64,000 nt of DNA from contig JAIYAP010000041.1 in NCBI GenBank assembly GCA_027488935.1, forward strand, positions 1-64,000. The letters run 5' to 3'. The notes under the pieces are model-generated. The model was given only the letters and a program-made list of their open reading frames with translations, ran no database searches and had not been told where the DNA came from. Source of the DNA: Saprospiraceae bacterium (GTDB lineage: Bacteria > Bacteroidota > Bacteroidia > Chitinophagales > Saprospiraceae). The position numbers and the translations under genes were made by a program. Of this stretch, positions 8,615 through 18,654 are shown piece after piece; the first letter of the stretch is position 1; every line of letters begins with the position of its first letter.

Positions 8615-11502
8615 TGTACACCATGAAGCATTTTTTGTCCCTTTTGCTGCTTTGCTTATGTAGCCTGCCCATCTTTGCCCAGAAAAAACAACTCGAACAC
8701 AGCGATATTCCACGCTGGAAGAAAATTGAAGGACAAAAAATCTCCAACGATGGTCAATGGGTCGCGCATGTGCAAGCGCCTATTACAGAAGGAGATACAA
8801 AATTATTGCTGTGGAATGCCACCACCCAACGCAGCCTCGCCTTTGAACGCGGCACCGAAGCGCGCTTTTCTGCCGATAATCGATTGCTGGTGTTTCGCAT
8901 CAAACCACCCTTGGATACCCTGAAAGCGCTGCGCCGCAAAAAAGTCAAAGAAGAAGACTTACCCAAAGATACCCTCGCGGTATACACCCTCGCAACGGGT
9001 GCGCTCGAAAAAATACCCCGCCTGAAATCCTATACCCTGCCTGAAAAATGGTCGGGATACTTGCTCTATCAATTGGAGGCCGACAAACCTGCAGCCGCTA
9101 AAAAGGATACTTCGACTGTAAAAACAGCGCCCGATTCGGTTAAAACGGTTGTTAAGCCTAAAAAAAGTACTAAAAAACCCAAAAAAGAAGATAAAGACAA
9201 CGGTTATCGACTGTTTGTTCGCAATACTGAAAACGGAACACAAGATACCCTGGCCTATGTGTTGCAGCACGTTTTGGCCAAACGAGGTAAAAAACTTCTG
9301 TGGAGCAGCAGTGGGAAGGGCGACACCTTATCTTTTGCCGTCAACCCCTATGCATTGCAAAATGGGGTGTATTTGCTAGACCTCGAAAAAAAGGCGCTTA
9401 CGCATTTGTTCCGCGGTAAAGGCAAGTTTCAACAATTGAGTTTGGATGAATTGGGGCAAAGTGCCGCTTTTTTAGGTGATACCGATACAACAAAAGCCCT
9501 TATTCGGCCCTGGCAACTGATGGTGTACACCGGCAAAGATTCGGCGCGGACCTTGGTGCAGCCCCAAAGCCCTGTTTTGCAAGTAGCTGATGAAAAGCCC
9601 TGGATGCTGAGCGAACACTACCGGATGACGTTTTCCGAATCCGGCGAGCAATTGTATTTTGGGATTGCCCCCCAACCCGTACTGCCCGATACGACCTTGT
9701 TGCCGGAAGAAATTGTCAATGTGGAAGTATGGAACTGGACAGAAAAACACTTGTACACCGAGCAAAAGGTACAAATAGAACTGGAGAAAAAACGCGCTTA
9801 CCCGGCGGTCTGGCATTTGAAAAAAGATCAAATTTTTGCGCTTGGATCCCGCAATATTCCACAAATGCGTTTTCAGGAACAACGCAATGCCCCGCTTGCA
9901 CTGGGATTTAACGAGGAGATTTATGCACAATACCTCACTTCGGAGGGTACAGCCCACAAGGATTTATACGCAATTGATGTAAAAACAGGCAAAAACCAGC
10001 GCATTGTGACCGATTTGCGCTGTGATCCGCGTCTAAGCCCCGAAGCCCGATACATTGCCTGGTGGAGCGCACCGGACACAGCCTGGTTTTCCTGGCAGGC
10101 CCGCAACCAACAAACGGTACGGCTCACGAACAACCTGCAAGTACCATTTTACGACGAAGAAAACGATGTGCCCGATTATCCCGACAACCATGGTTTTGCC
10201 GGTTGGCTTGATGGTGACGAGGCCATGTTGGTATATGATCGATTTGATGTATGGCGCATCGACCCCAGTGGCAAAAAAGCGCCATATCGCCTCACCGAAG
10301 GCCGCGCCACTCAAACCACGTATCGGTATATTAAACTCGATCCGGAAGCTTTTAGCATTCCCCCCAACGCCAAAATACTGCTGCATCAGTTCAATGAGCA
10401 TACCAAAGCAGAAGGATATTGCTGGCTCGATTTGGCCAGCGGGAAGTTAGAAATCTGGCAAAATGCCGATTTTGCCTACAGCAAACAAGTAATTAAGGCG
10501 AAAGATGCCACTGCAATGCTGTTCACCCAAGAACAATTCAAAACATTTCCAGACCTGCAATTTGTGGCCAACGGCGCCCAAAAAACGCCCCAGCGCATCA
10601 GCGATGCGAATCCGCAACAGGCCAATTACTTCTGGGGCAGCATTGAATTGATCCAATGGACTTCCCTCTCCGGTCAAACCCTGCAAGGCCTGCTCATCAA
10701 ACCGGAAGGATTTGACCCGAGCAAAAAGTACCCGATGATCGTCAATTTTTACGAACGTATGTCGGATGAATTAAATCGTTACCGCACCCCCGACTTTGGC
10801 CGTTCCTCCATCAATTGGAGTTTTTATGCCAGCAGAGGCTATGTTTTGTTCATTCCCGACATTCCCTACCGCACGGGCTACCCGGGCGAGTGCGCCTACG
10901 ATGCAATCATGAGTGGAGTAACTTCCGTGATGAGCAAAGGATATATTAATCCCGCCAAAATAGGGGTGCAAGGCCATTCCTGGGGCGGTTACCAAACGGC
11001 CTACTTAGTGACGCGCACTAATTTATTTGCCTGTGCCGAAGCCGGTGCACCAGTGGCCAATATGACGTCTGCGTATGGCGGCATTCGCTGGGAAACCGGT
11101 TTGAGCCGCGCATTTCAATACGAACACCAGCAAAGTCGGATTGGCGGTACCCTTTGGGAATATCCAATGCGGTTTATTGAAAATTCGCCCTTGTTTGCTT
11201 TGGATAAAGTGGAAACACCCTTGCTTATTTTGCACAATGATAAAGACGGCGCGGTGCCCTGGCAACAAGGCATCGAATTATACAGCGGGCTGCGCCGATT
11301 GGGAAAACCCAGCTGGCTGCTCAATTACAATGAGGAGCCCCACTGGCCTGTTAAACTGCAAAACCGCATTGATTTTCAGACCCGTATGCAGCAATTTTTC
11401 GATTTTTACCTGAAAGATGCACCCATGCCGCGCTGGATGAAACGTGGGGTGCCTCCCCTGGAAAAAGGGATCTTGCAAGGACTGGAAGCCGAAAAAGAAT
11501 AG
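8614..11502 (+). CDS. Prolyl oligopeptidase family (S9) peptidase, exported
   Basis: The 962-residue serine peptidase has a signal peptide ending SLPIFAQ, an N-terminal beta-propeller region and a C-terminal alpha/beta hydrolase domain. The nucleophile lies in GHSWGGYQ near residue 789, the acid in HNDKDGAVPW near 876, and the histidine in EEPHWPV near 909, giving the S9 triad. A lysine-rich low-complexity insert (about residues 165-195) lengthens the propeller. An in-frame ATG at 8623 (MKHFLSLL) gives a more typical signal peptide and is an alternative start. It probably cleaves peptides in the periplasm. Confidence 0.88.
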   Translation: MYTMKHFLSLLLLCLCSLPIFAQKKQLEHSDIPRWKKIEGQKISNDGQWVAHVQAPITEGDTKLLLWNATTQRSLAFERGTEARFSADNRLLVFRIKPPLDTLKALRRKKVKEEDLPKDTLAVYTLATGALEKIPRLKSYTLPEKWSGYLLYQLEADKPAAAKKDTSTVKTAPDSVKTVVKPKKSTKKPKKEDKDNGYRLFVRNTENGTQDTLAYVLQHVLAKRGKKLLWSSSGKGDTLSFAVNPYALQNGVYLLDLEKKALTHLFRGKGKFQQLSLDELGQSAAFLGDTDTTKALIRPWQLMVYTGKDSARTLVQPQSPVLQVADEKPWMLSEHYRMTFSESGEQLYFGIAPQPVLPDTTLLPEEIVNVEVWNWTEKHLYTEQKVQIELEKKRAYPAVWHLKKDQIFALGSRNIPQMRFQEQRNAPLALGFNEEIYAQYLTSEGTAHKDLYAIDVKTGKNQRIVTDLRCDPRLSPEARYIAWWSAPDTAWFSWQARNQQTVRLTNNLQVPFYDEENDVPDYPDNHGFAGWLDGDEAMLVYDRFDVWRIDPSGKKAPYRLTEGRATQTTYRYIKLDPEAFSIPPNAKILLHQFNEHTKAEGYCWLDLASGKLEIWQNADFAYSKQVIKAKDATAMLFTQEQFKTFPDLQFVANGAQKTPQRISDANPQQANYFWGSIELIQWTSLSGQTLQGLLIKPEGFDPSKKYPMIVNFYERMSDELNRYRTPDFGRSSINWSFYASRGYVLFIPDIPYRTGYPGECAYDAIMSGVTSVMSKGYINPAKIGVQGHSWGGYQTAYLVTRTNLFACAEAGAPVANMTSAYGGIRWETGLSRAFQYEHQQSRIGGTLWEYPMRFIENSPLFALDKVETPLLILHNDKDGAVPWQQGIELYSGLRRLGKPSWLLNYNEEPHWPVKLQNRIDFQTRMQQFFDFYLKDAPMPRWMKRGVPPLEKGILQGLEAEKE

Positions 11503-11536
11503 ACTTGGGGTGGTGGTGCGTAAAAAGTAGCGTCGT

Positions 11537-12232
11537 TCATTGCCCAAAAAGGCTGGTCAACACGGCTTTCTTGCGCGTACGCGCCACTGGTATGCGATGC
11601 ACACCGATATGTAGTGTATTGCCTTCTAATTGATTAACTCTTTCGTTGGCCACAATAAAGGACTTGTGAACCCGTAGAAATTGATCGGCAGGAAGCAGTG
11701 TTTCCAACTTGGCCAAACTTTCCAGCGTGACCACCTTTTGGTGTAATGTGAATATTTTTACATACTCTTTCCAGCCTTCGATGTATAAAATATCGGCAAA
11801 AGGAATCTTCACCCATTTGCGGTCTGATTTGACCATTAAAAACCCCTCTAAAACCTGGTTATCCCTGCGTTGTACCTCAATCAAGGCCATTGCTTTCATA
11901 ACAGCGTGTTCAAAACGATCAAATGAAAAGGGCTTGAGCAAATAATCTACAACATCCAGTTCAAAGGCTTCGAGGGCGTGCTGTGGGTAGGCCGTCGTGA
12001 ATATCGTCACGGGCTTTTTCGCTAAAGCACGCAGCATATTGGGTCCGGTCATTCCCGGCATCTGAATGTCTAAAAACAATAAATCAATGGACTGTTCTTG
12101 CAAAACATCCAGGGCTTGTACGGGGCTTTTGCATTTTTCTACCACCACCAGATCGGGAACCTGGGCTATAAATTTTTCCAGCAGTGCCAGGGCAAAGTGC
12201 TCGTCGTCCACCAGCAGGCATTTAATTTCCAT
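11537..12232 (-). CDS. LytTR-family response regulator
   Basis: The 231-residue protein has a receiver domain (residues 1-120) with the acidic pair D9-D10, the phospho-acceptor D55 in LLFLDIQMPG and the switch lysine in LLKPFSF. A LytTR DNA-binding domain follows at about 130-228 (ILYIEGWKEYVKIFT, FLRVHKSFIVA). It lies 5 bases downstream of a LytS-type kinase gene on the same strand, which is almost certainly its partner. Target genes cannot be read from sequence; the adjacent MFS exporter is a candidate because it lies just upstream on the same strand. Confidence 0.93.
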   Translation of the reverse strand: MEIKCLLVDDEHFALALLEKFIAQVPDLVVVEKCKSPVQALDVLQEQSIDLLFLDIQMPGMTGPNMLRALAKKPVTIFTTAYPQHALEAFELDVVDYLLKPFSFDRFEHAVMKAMALIEVQRRDNQVLEGFLMVKSDRKWVKIPFADILYIEGWKEYVKIFTLHQKVVTLESLAKLETLLPADQFLRVHKSFIVANERVNQLEGNTLHIGVHRIPVARTRKKAVLTSLFGQ

Positions 12233-12237
12233 AGGTG

Positions 12238-13290
12238 CTATTGGGCATATAAAGTGATGCTTGCAAAAAAAGTGTTTTCACGTGCGGATGCGGTAAATTC
12301 ATGTCGGGACGCATAGTGCAAGGCTAACCGGTGGCGCACATTTTCTAAACCGACCCCGCCCACTGCATCTTTTTGTGCATTGGATGGGTCGAAGCTGTTT
12401 TCAACTCTGAAATTCAATTGCTCGGGGGATAAATGCAGGGATATATTTAAAAAAGCGCGCAAATCTATTTCAAGATCGCCATGTTTCAAGGCATTTTCAA
12501 CCAAAGGCAAGAGCAACAACGGCTCAATTTGCCAGGATTGAAGCGCACCCCAAACCTCAACTTTCAATGGAAGCGGGCTTTCTGATTTTAATTGAAACAA
12601 ATCCAGGTACGCATATATTTGTGCCAATTCTTTTTCAAGAGGTACTTGATCTGCTTGTGCTTCGTAAGTGACATAACGGAGTAAATCGCTCAAACGCAAC
12701 ACCATTTCAGCAGTTTTGGGGTGCTGCAAAGAAGCAGCGGCATATATATTATGGAGTGTATTAAACAGAAAATGCGGGTTAATTTGGGCTTTCAGGTAAT
12801 TTAACTGCGCCTCCTGATGCCGTACGCCCAATTCTAAGTGCTGTATTGCAAGGGCATGTCTGTTTTCAACCAATTGATACAGGGTACTAAAAACCCATAA
12901 CAGGAAAAATGAAATAAAATATCCCCAAAAAAGACGCCATGTACCATCCTGTCCTTGGGTGTACATCCGAAAAAGACTTCCCCCAAACCAATATACTTCT
13001 ACCCAACTGCGCAAAAAAGCACTCCCTAGTAAAACAAGGACTACAATGGCCAAATATTGGCTTCTACGCCCTATTTCTAAATAACGGTTGACTAAAAAGC
13101 GGGTGTTTCCATAAAAAATGGCCAGCATAAAACTCAAGTTAACCCCTGTGCGCCCAAAGGCTTCTTCCACACTGCGCACCCCACTCAAAAAGTAAAAGAA
13201 CATAAACGCCAACAACAACCAACCCGATAGGTGGGTAATCACCCGCGCGCGTCCTGCGAAAATTGGTATTTGTGAAAGCATGGTCTGCAT
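12238..13290 (-). CDS. LytS-type sensor histidine kinase
   Basis: The 350-residue protein has about four N-terminal membrane helices (residues 20-155), a short coiled coil (residues 160-180) and a His_kinase domain with the phospho-acceptor motif QINPHFLFNTLHNIY. An ATPase region with PLVENALKHG and GVGLENVRHRL follows. No separate sensory domain is present, so the membrane helices probably sense the signal. It precedes the LytTR regulator by 5 bases, the standard gene order in Bacteroidota. Start alternatives are the ATGs at 13290 and 13281. Confidence 0.92.
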   Translation of the reverse strand: MQTMLSQIPIFAGRARVITHLSGWLLLAFMFFYFLSGVRSVEEAFGRTGVNLSFMLAIFYGNTRFLVNRYLEIGRRSQYLAIVVLVLLGSAFLRSWVEVYWFGGSLFRMYTQGQDGTWRLFWGYFISFFLLWVFSTLYQLVENRHALAIQHLELGVRHQEAQLNYLKAQINPHFLFNTLHNIYAAASLQHPKTAEMVLRLSDLLRYVTYEAQADQVPLEKELAQIYAYLDLFQLKSESPLPLKVEVWGALQSWQIEPLLLLPLVENALKHGDLEIDLRAFLNISLHLSPEQLNFRVENSFDPSNAQKDAVGGVGLENVRHRLALHYASRHEFTASARENTFFASITLYAQ

Positions 13291-13317
13291 GCCGTAAAGA
13301 TCGGATTTTCGCCAAAA

Positions 13318-14511
13318 TTATTGCGTAGTCACCCGCAATCTGCTGGCCAACCAAATACTCAACAACACCAGGATGATAGAAATATATCCCACCCAGTTGT
13401 AATGCTCCAGGTGGCCATCCACGGTTTTTACGACAATCAAGCCGCCAAGATTAGCCGCCACCCCGGAAGACAATTGCTGTATCGACGAATTAATACTCAT
13501 AAATCCGCCCCGCTGCTCGGGGGACACTACCCCCGAAACCATCGCCTGTACCGGAATCATCCGCCCATTGATGAAAATGAAAAACATGCTGGAGATGATC
13601 AACACAACCCAAAGTGGCATCGGCCATAAATTGGTGATGAGCCATACCGGAATCAGGGAAAGCAAGGCAAACAATACAAAAATGGGGAATTTGCCGCGTT
13701 TATCGGCAATTCTACCGACCAAAGGAGAGGTAAAAAAGGTAAGTGAGCCGCCTACCAGGTAGATCAGGAAGATATTATCCTGGCTGAATGCCGCATTTCC
13801 GACCAGCGATGGCGCTAAAAATGGTATAATTGAAAAATGACCGATCATCAGCACAGCCGATAAGGTTAAGGCCTTGCGCTGATTCGAAGATGCCCAAATA
13901 TCCGTCAATACGTGAAACGGACTGTGGTTTTGAACGGCTTTTTGTAAATGCCCCGTTATCGGCGGCACCAGAAAATAAATCAATAAAATAACCACCAAAC
14001 CAATGCTCCCAACCACCATAAACGGCGCGTGCCAGCTGTATAAAGAAGCCAGCCATAAACCCGCTGGCACTCCTAGCACAGAAGCCATCGAAAAGGCCAT
14101 CGTCAGAATGCCCATCGCGCTCGCCCGCCGCTCATAAGGAACAGAATCCGCTACGATCGACAACACCTGAGCACCAATCATGCCGCCAAATAAACCAGCT
14201 AAAATACGTGCACCCACCAGCATACTATACGTGGGCGCATAAGCGCAGGCAAAAGTCCCCACTACAAAGCCAATATAGGCAAGTAATAAGATCTGCTTGC
14301 GGTCAAATTTATCCACAAAAAAGGCTGAAATGAAACCCGAAACACCCGCAGTCAGGCTGTAGGAGGAAACCGCAAACCCAAATTGTTGCGGCGTAATATC
14401 AAACAACTTCATGAGTTGCGGACCCAACGGCATCATGATCATAAAATCCATGATGTGGGTAAAGTTTACGCATGCCAGGATCACCAGCAGCAATCGTTCT
14501 TTTGTGTTCAT
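13318..14511 (-). CDS. Major facilitator superfamily transporter, AraJ/drug-exporter type
   Basis: The 397-residue protein has twelve predicted membrane helices and the MFS loop 2-3 signature in FFVDKFDRKQILL. The segment GARILAGLFGGMIGAQVLSIV and the following GVPAG block resemble drug:proton antiporters of the DHA1 family. Substrate is unknown; sugar or drug efflux is typical. It lies 29 bases downstream of panD and 27 bases upstream of the LytS gene, so these minus-strand genes may share transcripts. Confidence 0.85.
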   Translation of the reverse strand: MNTKERLLLVILACVNFTHIMDFMIMMPLGPQLMKLFDITPQQFGFAVSSYSLTAGVSGFISAFFVDKFDRKQILLLAYIGFVVGTFACAYAPTYSMLVGARILAGLFGGMIGAQVLSIVADSVPYERRASAMGILTMAFSMASVLGVPAGLWLASLYSWHAPFMVVGSIGLVVILLIYFLVPPITGHLQKAVQNHSPFHVLTDIWASSNQRKALTLSAVLMIGHFSIIPFLAPSLVGNAAFSQDNIFLIYLVGGSLTFFTSPLVGRIADKRGKFPIFVLFALLSLIPVWLITNLWPMPLWVVLIISSMFFIFINGRMIPVQAMVSGVVSPEQRGGFMSINSSIQQLSSGVAANLGGLIVVKTVDGHLEHYNWVGYISIILVLLSIWLASRLRVTTQ

Positions 14512-14540
14512 AGCTTAGGGCCGCTGGGCAAACAATCCGG

Positions 14541-14903
14541 TTATTGTCCGGTATGAATGACCAGGCGGTTGTTTTCGTCGGGAAATACCGCAACTGATTG
14601 GAAGGTTTTGGCCTCTTCCGGGGTCATATAGGCATAAGAAATGATAATCACGATGTCGCCCACCTGCACCAAACGGGCCGCAGCGCCGTTCAAACAAATA
14701 ACGCCTGTACCGCGTTCCCCTCGAATCACATAGGTTTCCAAACGGGCGCCGTTGTTGTTGTTCACAATTTGAACCTTTTCCCCTTCTACCAGGTTGGCGG
14801 CTTCCATCAATGCTTCATCAATGGTGATGCTGCCAACATAGTTCAAATTGGCTTCCGTGACGCGTACACGGTGTATTTTGCTTTTGAAAATTTCAATAAA
14901 CAT
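14541..14903 (-). CDS. panD: Aspartate 1-decarboxylase precursor
   Basis: PanD makes beta-alanine from aspartate for pantothenate and coenzyme A. The protein is 120 residues, close to the usual 115-140. The self-cleavage site is visible as YVGSITID, with cleavage between G24 and S25 to form the pyruvoyl cofactor. Lys9 (SKIHR) and Tyr in the [12 protein letters not shown]-to-ISYAYM region match conserved positions. panB and panC are not adjacent. It is placed between a lipid kinase and an MFS gene. Confidence 0.95.
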   Translation of the reverse strand: MFIEIFKSKIHRVRVTEANLNYVGSITIDEALMEAANLVEGEKVQIVNNNNGARLETYVIRGERGTGVICLNGAAARLVQVGDIVIIISYAYMTPEEAKTFQSVAVFPDENNRLVIHTGQ

Positions 14904-14975
14904 AAGAATCGGCTTGCGCCAGAAAAAAAGTGTCGGAATTAAACAACAGATCCATCAGCAAGGTTGCAAATTTTG

Positions 14976-15899
14976 CTACAAGATCACTTTTAATGCCTTC
15001 GGTAAAATGACAAAACGCACGGGCGTTTCTCCTAAAAATTCGCCATCTGCCTCCAGCAAGGTGGTATGTTCGCCAATATGATCGACGGTCAAACTTTGGG
15101 TTTGGTAACCTTCTACTTTGGGATGTTGCAAAATGGTACCATTGTAAAACCGCCGGGTTTGCAACAATACCTCCCATTTGGGCAACCGTCGGGCAAAGGT
15201 AAGCGCGAATAAACCATCGTCGGGTATAGCCTGTGGTACAAACTGCATGCCACCACCTGAATACCGACAAATACCAATGTTAATGGTGTAAAAATAGTCT
15301 TTTACTGTTTGGCCGTTGAATACAATTTGTGCTTCACGCAGGATATATTTGGATAAATACTGCGCCACCATCAGCAAGTATTGTACTTTTGATTGCACTT
15401 TGCTGCGGTTTACGGCCAGCGCCTGTCCAATGTAACCGTCGTAGGCCATGCCCGCTACATTGGCGAAATACCGTTCCAGTTTTTGACCTTCCCAATGGTA
15501 TTCCACCCACCCAACATCCTGAAAAACCGCTTTGCCTTGTAATAACTGTTGCAGGCGTTTGCGCGGATCATGGGGCAATTCGTAGCTGCGCGCCCAATCA
15601 TTTCCGGTCCCCACCGGCAACAAAGCATAGGCTATTTCCGCCGAAGGAACGGCCTGCTGCTTCAAGATACCATTAACAATTTCATGATTGGTACCATCAC
15701 CGCCAATCCCCAGTATTTGTCGATGCCCGCGCAAAATCGCTTCTTCGGCTAACAAAGTCGCATGCCCGGGACGTTCGGTAAAACGAATGGTGTACGAAAA
15801 ACCGAGTTCCTGCAACAGCGCTTCAATTTTAGGCCAGCGTTTTTGTACGGCGCCGCCGCCTGAAGTCGGATTGGCGATGATGTACCACTTTGTATCCAT
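14976..15899 (-). CDS. Diacylglycerol kinase family lipid kinase (DagK/YegS type)
   Basis: The 307-residue protein carries the nucleotide-binding motif GGDGTNHEIVNG starting at residue 66 and an N-terminal NPTSGGG loop, both hallmarks of the DAGK catalytic domain. LPVGTGNDWARS near residue 100 is the second conserved block. Such enzymes phosphorylate diacylglycerol or related lipids; the exact substrate is uncertain. The ATG shares its first base with the last base of the stop of the thioredoxin-like gene upstream, indicating coupled translation. Confidence 0.9.
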   Translation of the reverse strand: MDTKWYIIANPTSGGGAVQKRWPKIEALLQELGFSYTIRFTERPGHATLLAEEAILRGHRQILGIGGDGTNHEIVNGILKQQAVPSAEIAYALLPVGTGNDWARSYELPHDPRKRLQQLLQGKAVFQDVGWVEYHWEGQKLERYFANVAGMAYDGYIGQALAVNRSKVQSKVQYLLMVAQYLSKYILREAQIVFNGQTVKDYFYTINIGICRYSGGGMQFVPQAIPDDGLFALTFARRLPKWEVLLQTRRFYNGTILQHPKVEGYQTQSLTVDHIGEHTTLLEADGEFLGETPVRFVILPKALKVIL

Positions 15900-17317
15900 T
15901 AATGCTTCATTTTTCGCTGTTCTCGCTCAAAAATAGCCTCCAACTGGTTGGGATGCAGGTTTTTGGCAACAATCGTGCGGTCCTGATTCAATACGTATAA
16001 CTCCGGCGTGATGTCCACAAAATATTTGGCGTAAATAGCCTTATACGTCGGATCAAACACGTTGGTGAAGGTAAACTTGTTTTTGTTGATAAAAGCCTTC
16101 CACTCTGCATCGGTCGTACCCACGCAAATGCCGTAAAAATCAACGCCTTTATCTTTCCATTTTTCATACAAAGCCTGCACTTCGGGGGCTTCTTTTTGGC
16201 AATGCTCGCAATCGGGGCTGAACATAAAGATCACCACAATAGGCGCTGTTTTTTCATAAATACTTTTAAACACGCCAAATTGGTCTTGCGCACGCACGTC
16301 CGGACCTTTTTTGCCCATCAAGCTGGCCTCCATTTCCCACACATGCTTTTGGAGCTTTTCCAGGCTTTCTTTGGTATCCCAATAAGCCAATTCGGGGGTG
16401 AAGAAGTTTTGAATTACATGTACAAACACCGCTTCACCATCCATTACGGTGGTTTTGCCATTTTCATACGTCAAGGCAATCCAGTTGGAAAAAAACTTGA
16501 AATACTCTTTGTACGGCATCACTTTCCGAATCAACGCATCCGCCACGGGTATCAGGGAGTCGGGGCGTTGCGGCGTCAGGTCCTTCATGTACCGCTTTAA
16601 TTTATTGAAAACGACGGGCGTGTACAACAAACGATTGTCGGTAAAATCCACGCCATCGAAAAAGTGGCCGCGGTAATGTCCCAATTGACGCAAGGTATCC
16701 GTGTCACCATTGGGCTTTTTAAACTCGACGAAATCCGGGTTTTGGCCCGCAATTTTGAATTTGGTAAAAAAGGCTTTCGGATGCTTTTTGAAAGTTGCCT
16801 CCAGGCTGGCTTTGCGTTGTGCCATCAATTCGAGTTGTCGCGCTTTGGCCGTTTTATAAATTTCGGTGTTCGTTGCGCTTTTTTGCATTTGTTCGCTCAA
16901 TTGGGCAAGTTCCTCCTCTTGTTTTGCCTGAAATTTCATGCTTTCAAAAAACAACTCGGCATTCAAGGAACCGTGTACTTCGGCCGTACCAAAAATATCC
17001 TGTACCTGGGCACGCAACGTAAAACGCTGATCCAGATCCACTAAAAAAGGCAAATACCGGGATCCTGGCAACAAAAAGGTGTAATAACCGGGCTGCAGGG
17101 GCTTGGTGCGGCGCAACAGAAAATGACCAGACGCATCAATGACGGTCGAATCGGCGATGTAGTTTTGATCGCCAAAAGTACCCACCAACTTGGTTTTGCC
17201 AGCAGATAACCCATCAATGGTGATATCGATGTAGGTGCTGTCCTGATTTTGGGCCGACGCAATGCCAACCATGGCTGTAAAAAGACAAAAAACGAGGCGT
17301 AATTTTAGCATAAACAA
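15899..17317 (-). CDS. Exported thioredoxin-like protein (DUF4369/DUF5106-TlpA type)
   Basis: A signal peptide (VFCLFTAMVGIASA) leads into an N-terminal beta domain of the DUF4369 kind (residues about 25-130), a helical charged middle, and a C-terminal thioredoxin fold with the redox motif CEHC at residues 370-373 (FMFSPDCEHCQKEAPEV). A cis-proline is present in DITPELYVL. This architecture is typical of Bacteroidota periplasmic disulfide reductases. The protein overlaps the lipid kinase gene by one base. Its partner proteins are unknown. Confidence 0.88.
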   Translation of the reverse strand: MFMLKLRLVFCLFTAMVGIASAQNQDSTYIDITIDGLSAGKTKLVGTFGDQNYIADSTVIDASGHFLLRRTKPLQPGYYTFLLPGSRYLPFLVDLDQRFTLRAQVQDIFGTAEVHGSLNAELFFESMKFQAKQEEELAQLSEQMQKSATNTEIYKTAKARQLELMAQRKASLEATFKKHPKAFFTKFKIAGQNPDFVEFKKPNGDTDTLRQLGHYRGHFFDGVDFTDNRLLYTPVVFNKLKRYMKDLTPQRPDSLIPVADALIRKVMPYKEYFKFFSNWIALTYENGKTTVMDGEAVFVHVIQNFFTPELAYWDTKESLEKLQKHVWEMEASLMGKKGPDVRAQDQFGVFKSIYEKTAPIVVIFMFSPDCEHCQKEAPEVQALYEKWKDKGVDFYGICVGTTDAEWKAFINKNKFTFTNVFDPTYKAIYAKYFVDITPELYVLNQDRTIVAKNLHPNQLEAIFEREQRKMKH

Positions 17318-17341
17318 TCTTTAGTTTAATAAAAAGACGTG

Positions 17342-17349
17342 CAAAATTA
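17342..17349 (-). promoter_or_regulatory. -7 promoter element of the thioredoxin-like gene
   Basis: On the minus strand the sequence reads TAATTTTG, which fits TAnnTTTG. The ATG at 17317 starts 24 bases after the box, a spacing similar to other promoters in the window. Confidence 0.45.
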
Positions 17350-17404
17350 AGGCATGTCACCGCATCAGGCAGCCTGTTAGGGTATCATTTGCAATTATCT
17401 GTAT

Positions 17405-18463
17405 CTATCCCTTTACACGACCAAGTCCAAGGGCCTTCAGCATCATGCGCGGCAAAGGCTTGGCAGCATCCTTGCGTCTGCGCAAATCCAGGAACCAGCC
17501 CACTTTCTTGATGATCGGAATTTTATGCGTTTCCACAAATTCAATGAGCGCGCCATCCGGATCTTCAATGTAGGAAAAATAGCCCGCTGCTTCGCCCATA
17601 TCAAAACTGCCACTCGAATCGACGGTAAACGGATGGCCTTTTTCGGCGCAAAAAGCCTTCATTTCGGCCATACCCGTAATATCGAAACAAAGGTGGATGT
17701 AACCAAGGTCGCCCCAAAGTCGGTCGGCAAAAATTTTGTTCGGCGTACGGTCTGTCGCGGCAACCAATTCAATTTCGGTATTACCGAGCAGGGTACTGAA
17801 CGGGCCTTTGCGTTGTGCAGTATGTTGCAGCAGCACCCGGCGATATGTAGAAAAACCACCATCTACTCCGTGCAAATCGGCAAAATCGCTGGTTTGATCG
17901 TACACCACCTTGTCGTAGCCTAATATTTCACTGTAAAAACGGATGGCGCGGTCCATATCCGAGACACCGATCACGCAGCCATACACACCGCCTGTCAGGT
18001 TGGGGCGATTTTGGCTAAAAAATTCGGCGCTACCCACCACTTCAAACAAATTCCCCCAAGGATCTTTTACAAAGAAATGTTCTTGTCCATCGGGCCGAAC
18101 GGTAATGCCGGTTACCATATTTGCCCCGGCTTTGCGCAGTGCATGAAACGTAGCCGTTACATCTTTGCTCTTAATTTTGGCAATAAAAATGCCCAAATCG
18201 CCCAATTGTGGCTGAAATGCAGGCGGTACCGGCGTGCGGCTCGTGTATTGCCAGATTTCCATGCCGCCCCCACCTTGCAGGTTTAGGGCCAAAATAGCAT
18301 GCCGATCACGCGGAACGCCGCCCGTGTAAGGCAACATTAGTCCGGCGGTAGCCGCTTCTTCAAAAATAGGAACATCCATCCCAAAATGTATACGGTACCA
18401 GTTGAATGCATCTTTTACATTCGATACGCCAATGCCGATTTGTTGTATGCCGGAAATAAACAT
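17405..18463 (-). CDS. VOC (glyoxalase/extradiol dioxygenase fold) family protein, two domains
   Basis: The 352-residue protein contains two VOC modules, residues about 3-135 (IQQIGIGVSNVKDAFNWY) and about 160-310 (GCVIGVSDMDRAIRFYSEILGY). Candidate metal ligands are the His in QEHFF, the Glu of NLFEVVG, and the His and Glu of GYIHLCFDI and ALIEFVETH. A basic C-terminal tail (FLDLRRRKDAAK) follows. Substrate is unknown; the two-domain size resembles ring-cleavage or 4-hydroxyphenylpyruvate-type dioxygenases, but no specific assignment is justified. It is a single gene with its own promoter. Confidence 0.8.
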   Translation of the reverse strand: MFISGIQQIGIGVSNVKDAFNWYRIHFGMDVPIFEEAATAGLMLPYTGGVPRDRHAILALNLQGGGGMEIWQYTSRTPVPPAFQPQLGDLGIFIAKIKSKDVTATFHALRKAGANMVTGITVRPDGQEHFFVKDPWGNLFEVVGSAEFFSQNRPNLTGGVYGCVIGVSDMDRAIRFYSEILGYDKVVYDQTSDFADLHGVDGGFSTYRRVLLQHTAQRKGPFSTLLGNTEIELVAATDRTPNKIFADRLWGDLGYIHLCFDITGMAEMKAFCAEKGHPFTVDSSGSFDMGEAAGYFSYIEDPDGALIEFVETHKIPIIKKVGWFLDLRRRKDAAKPLPRMMLKALGLGRVKG

Positions 18464-18497
18464 GGTAAAAACGAATTGTTAATATGAATTTGACGCA

Positions 18498-18505
18498 CAA
18501 AGGTA
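18498..18505 (-). promoter_or_regulatory. -7 promoter element of the VOC gene
   Basis: The minus strand reads TACCTTTG, an exact TAnnTTTG match, 34 bases before the ATG at 18463. Confidence 0.5.
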
Positions 18506-18581
18506 AACAGGCGCAGGTGGCATTGGGTGTTATTGGGTGCTTTTTGCAACCCTAAGTTCTAAAATCGTTTGTTAGAAATAC

Positions 18582-18589
18582 TACTTTTG
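18582..18589 (+). promoter_or_regulatory. -7 promoter element upstream of the DUF2141 gene
   Basis: TACTTTTG fits TAnnTTTG and lies 65 bases before the ATG at 18655. A TTTG at 18568-18571 is too close (10 bases) to be a normal -33 element. Confidence 0.4.
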
Positions 18590-18654
18590 TCGTTCCATCA
18601 GTTAAAGTACCCTTTGGGGCGGTTTTGCCCAACGGTTAATACTCCCGCTAACGT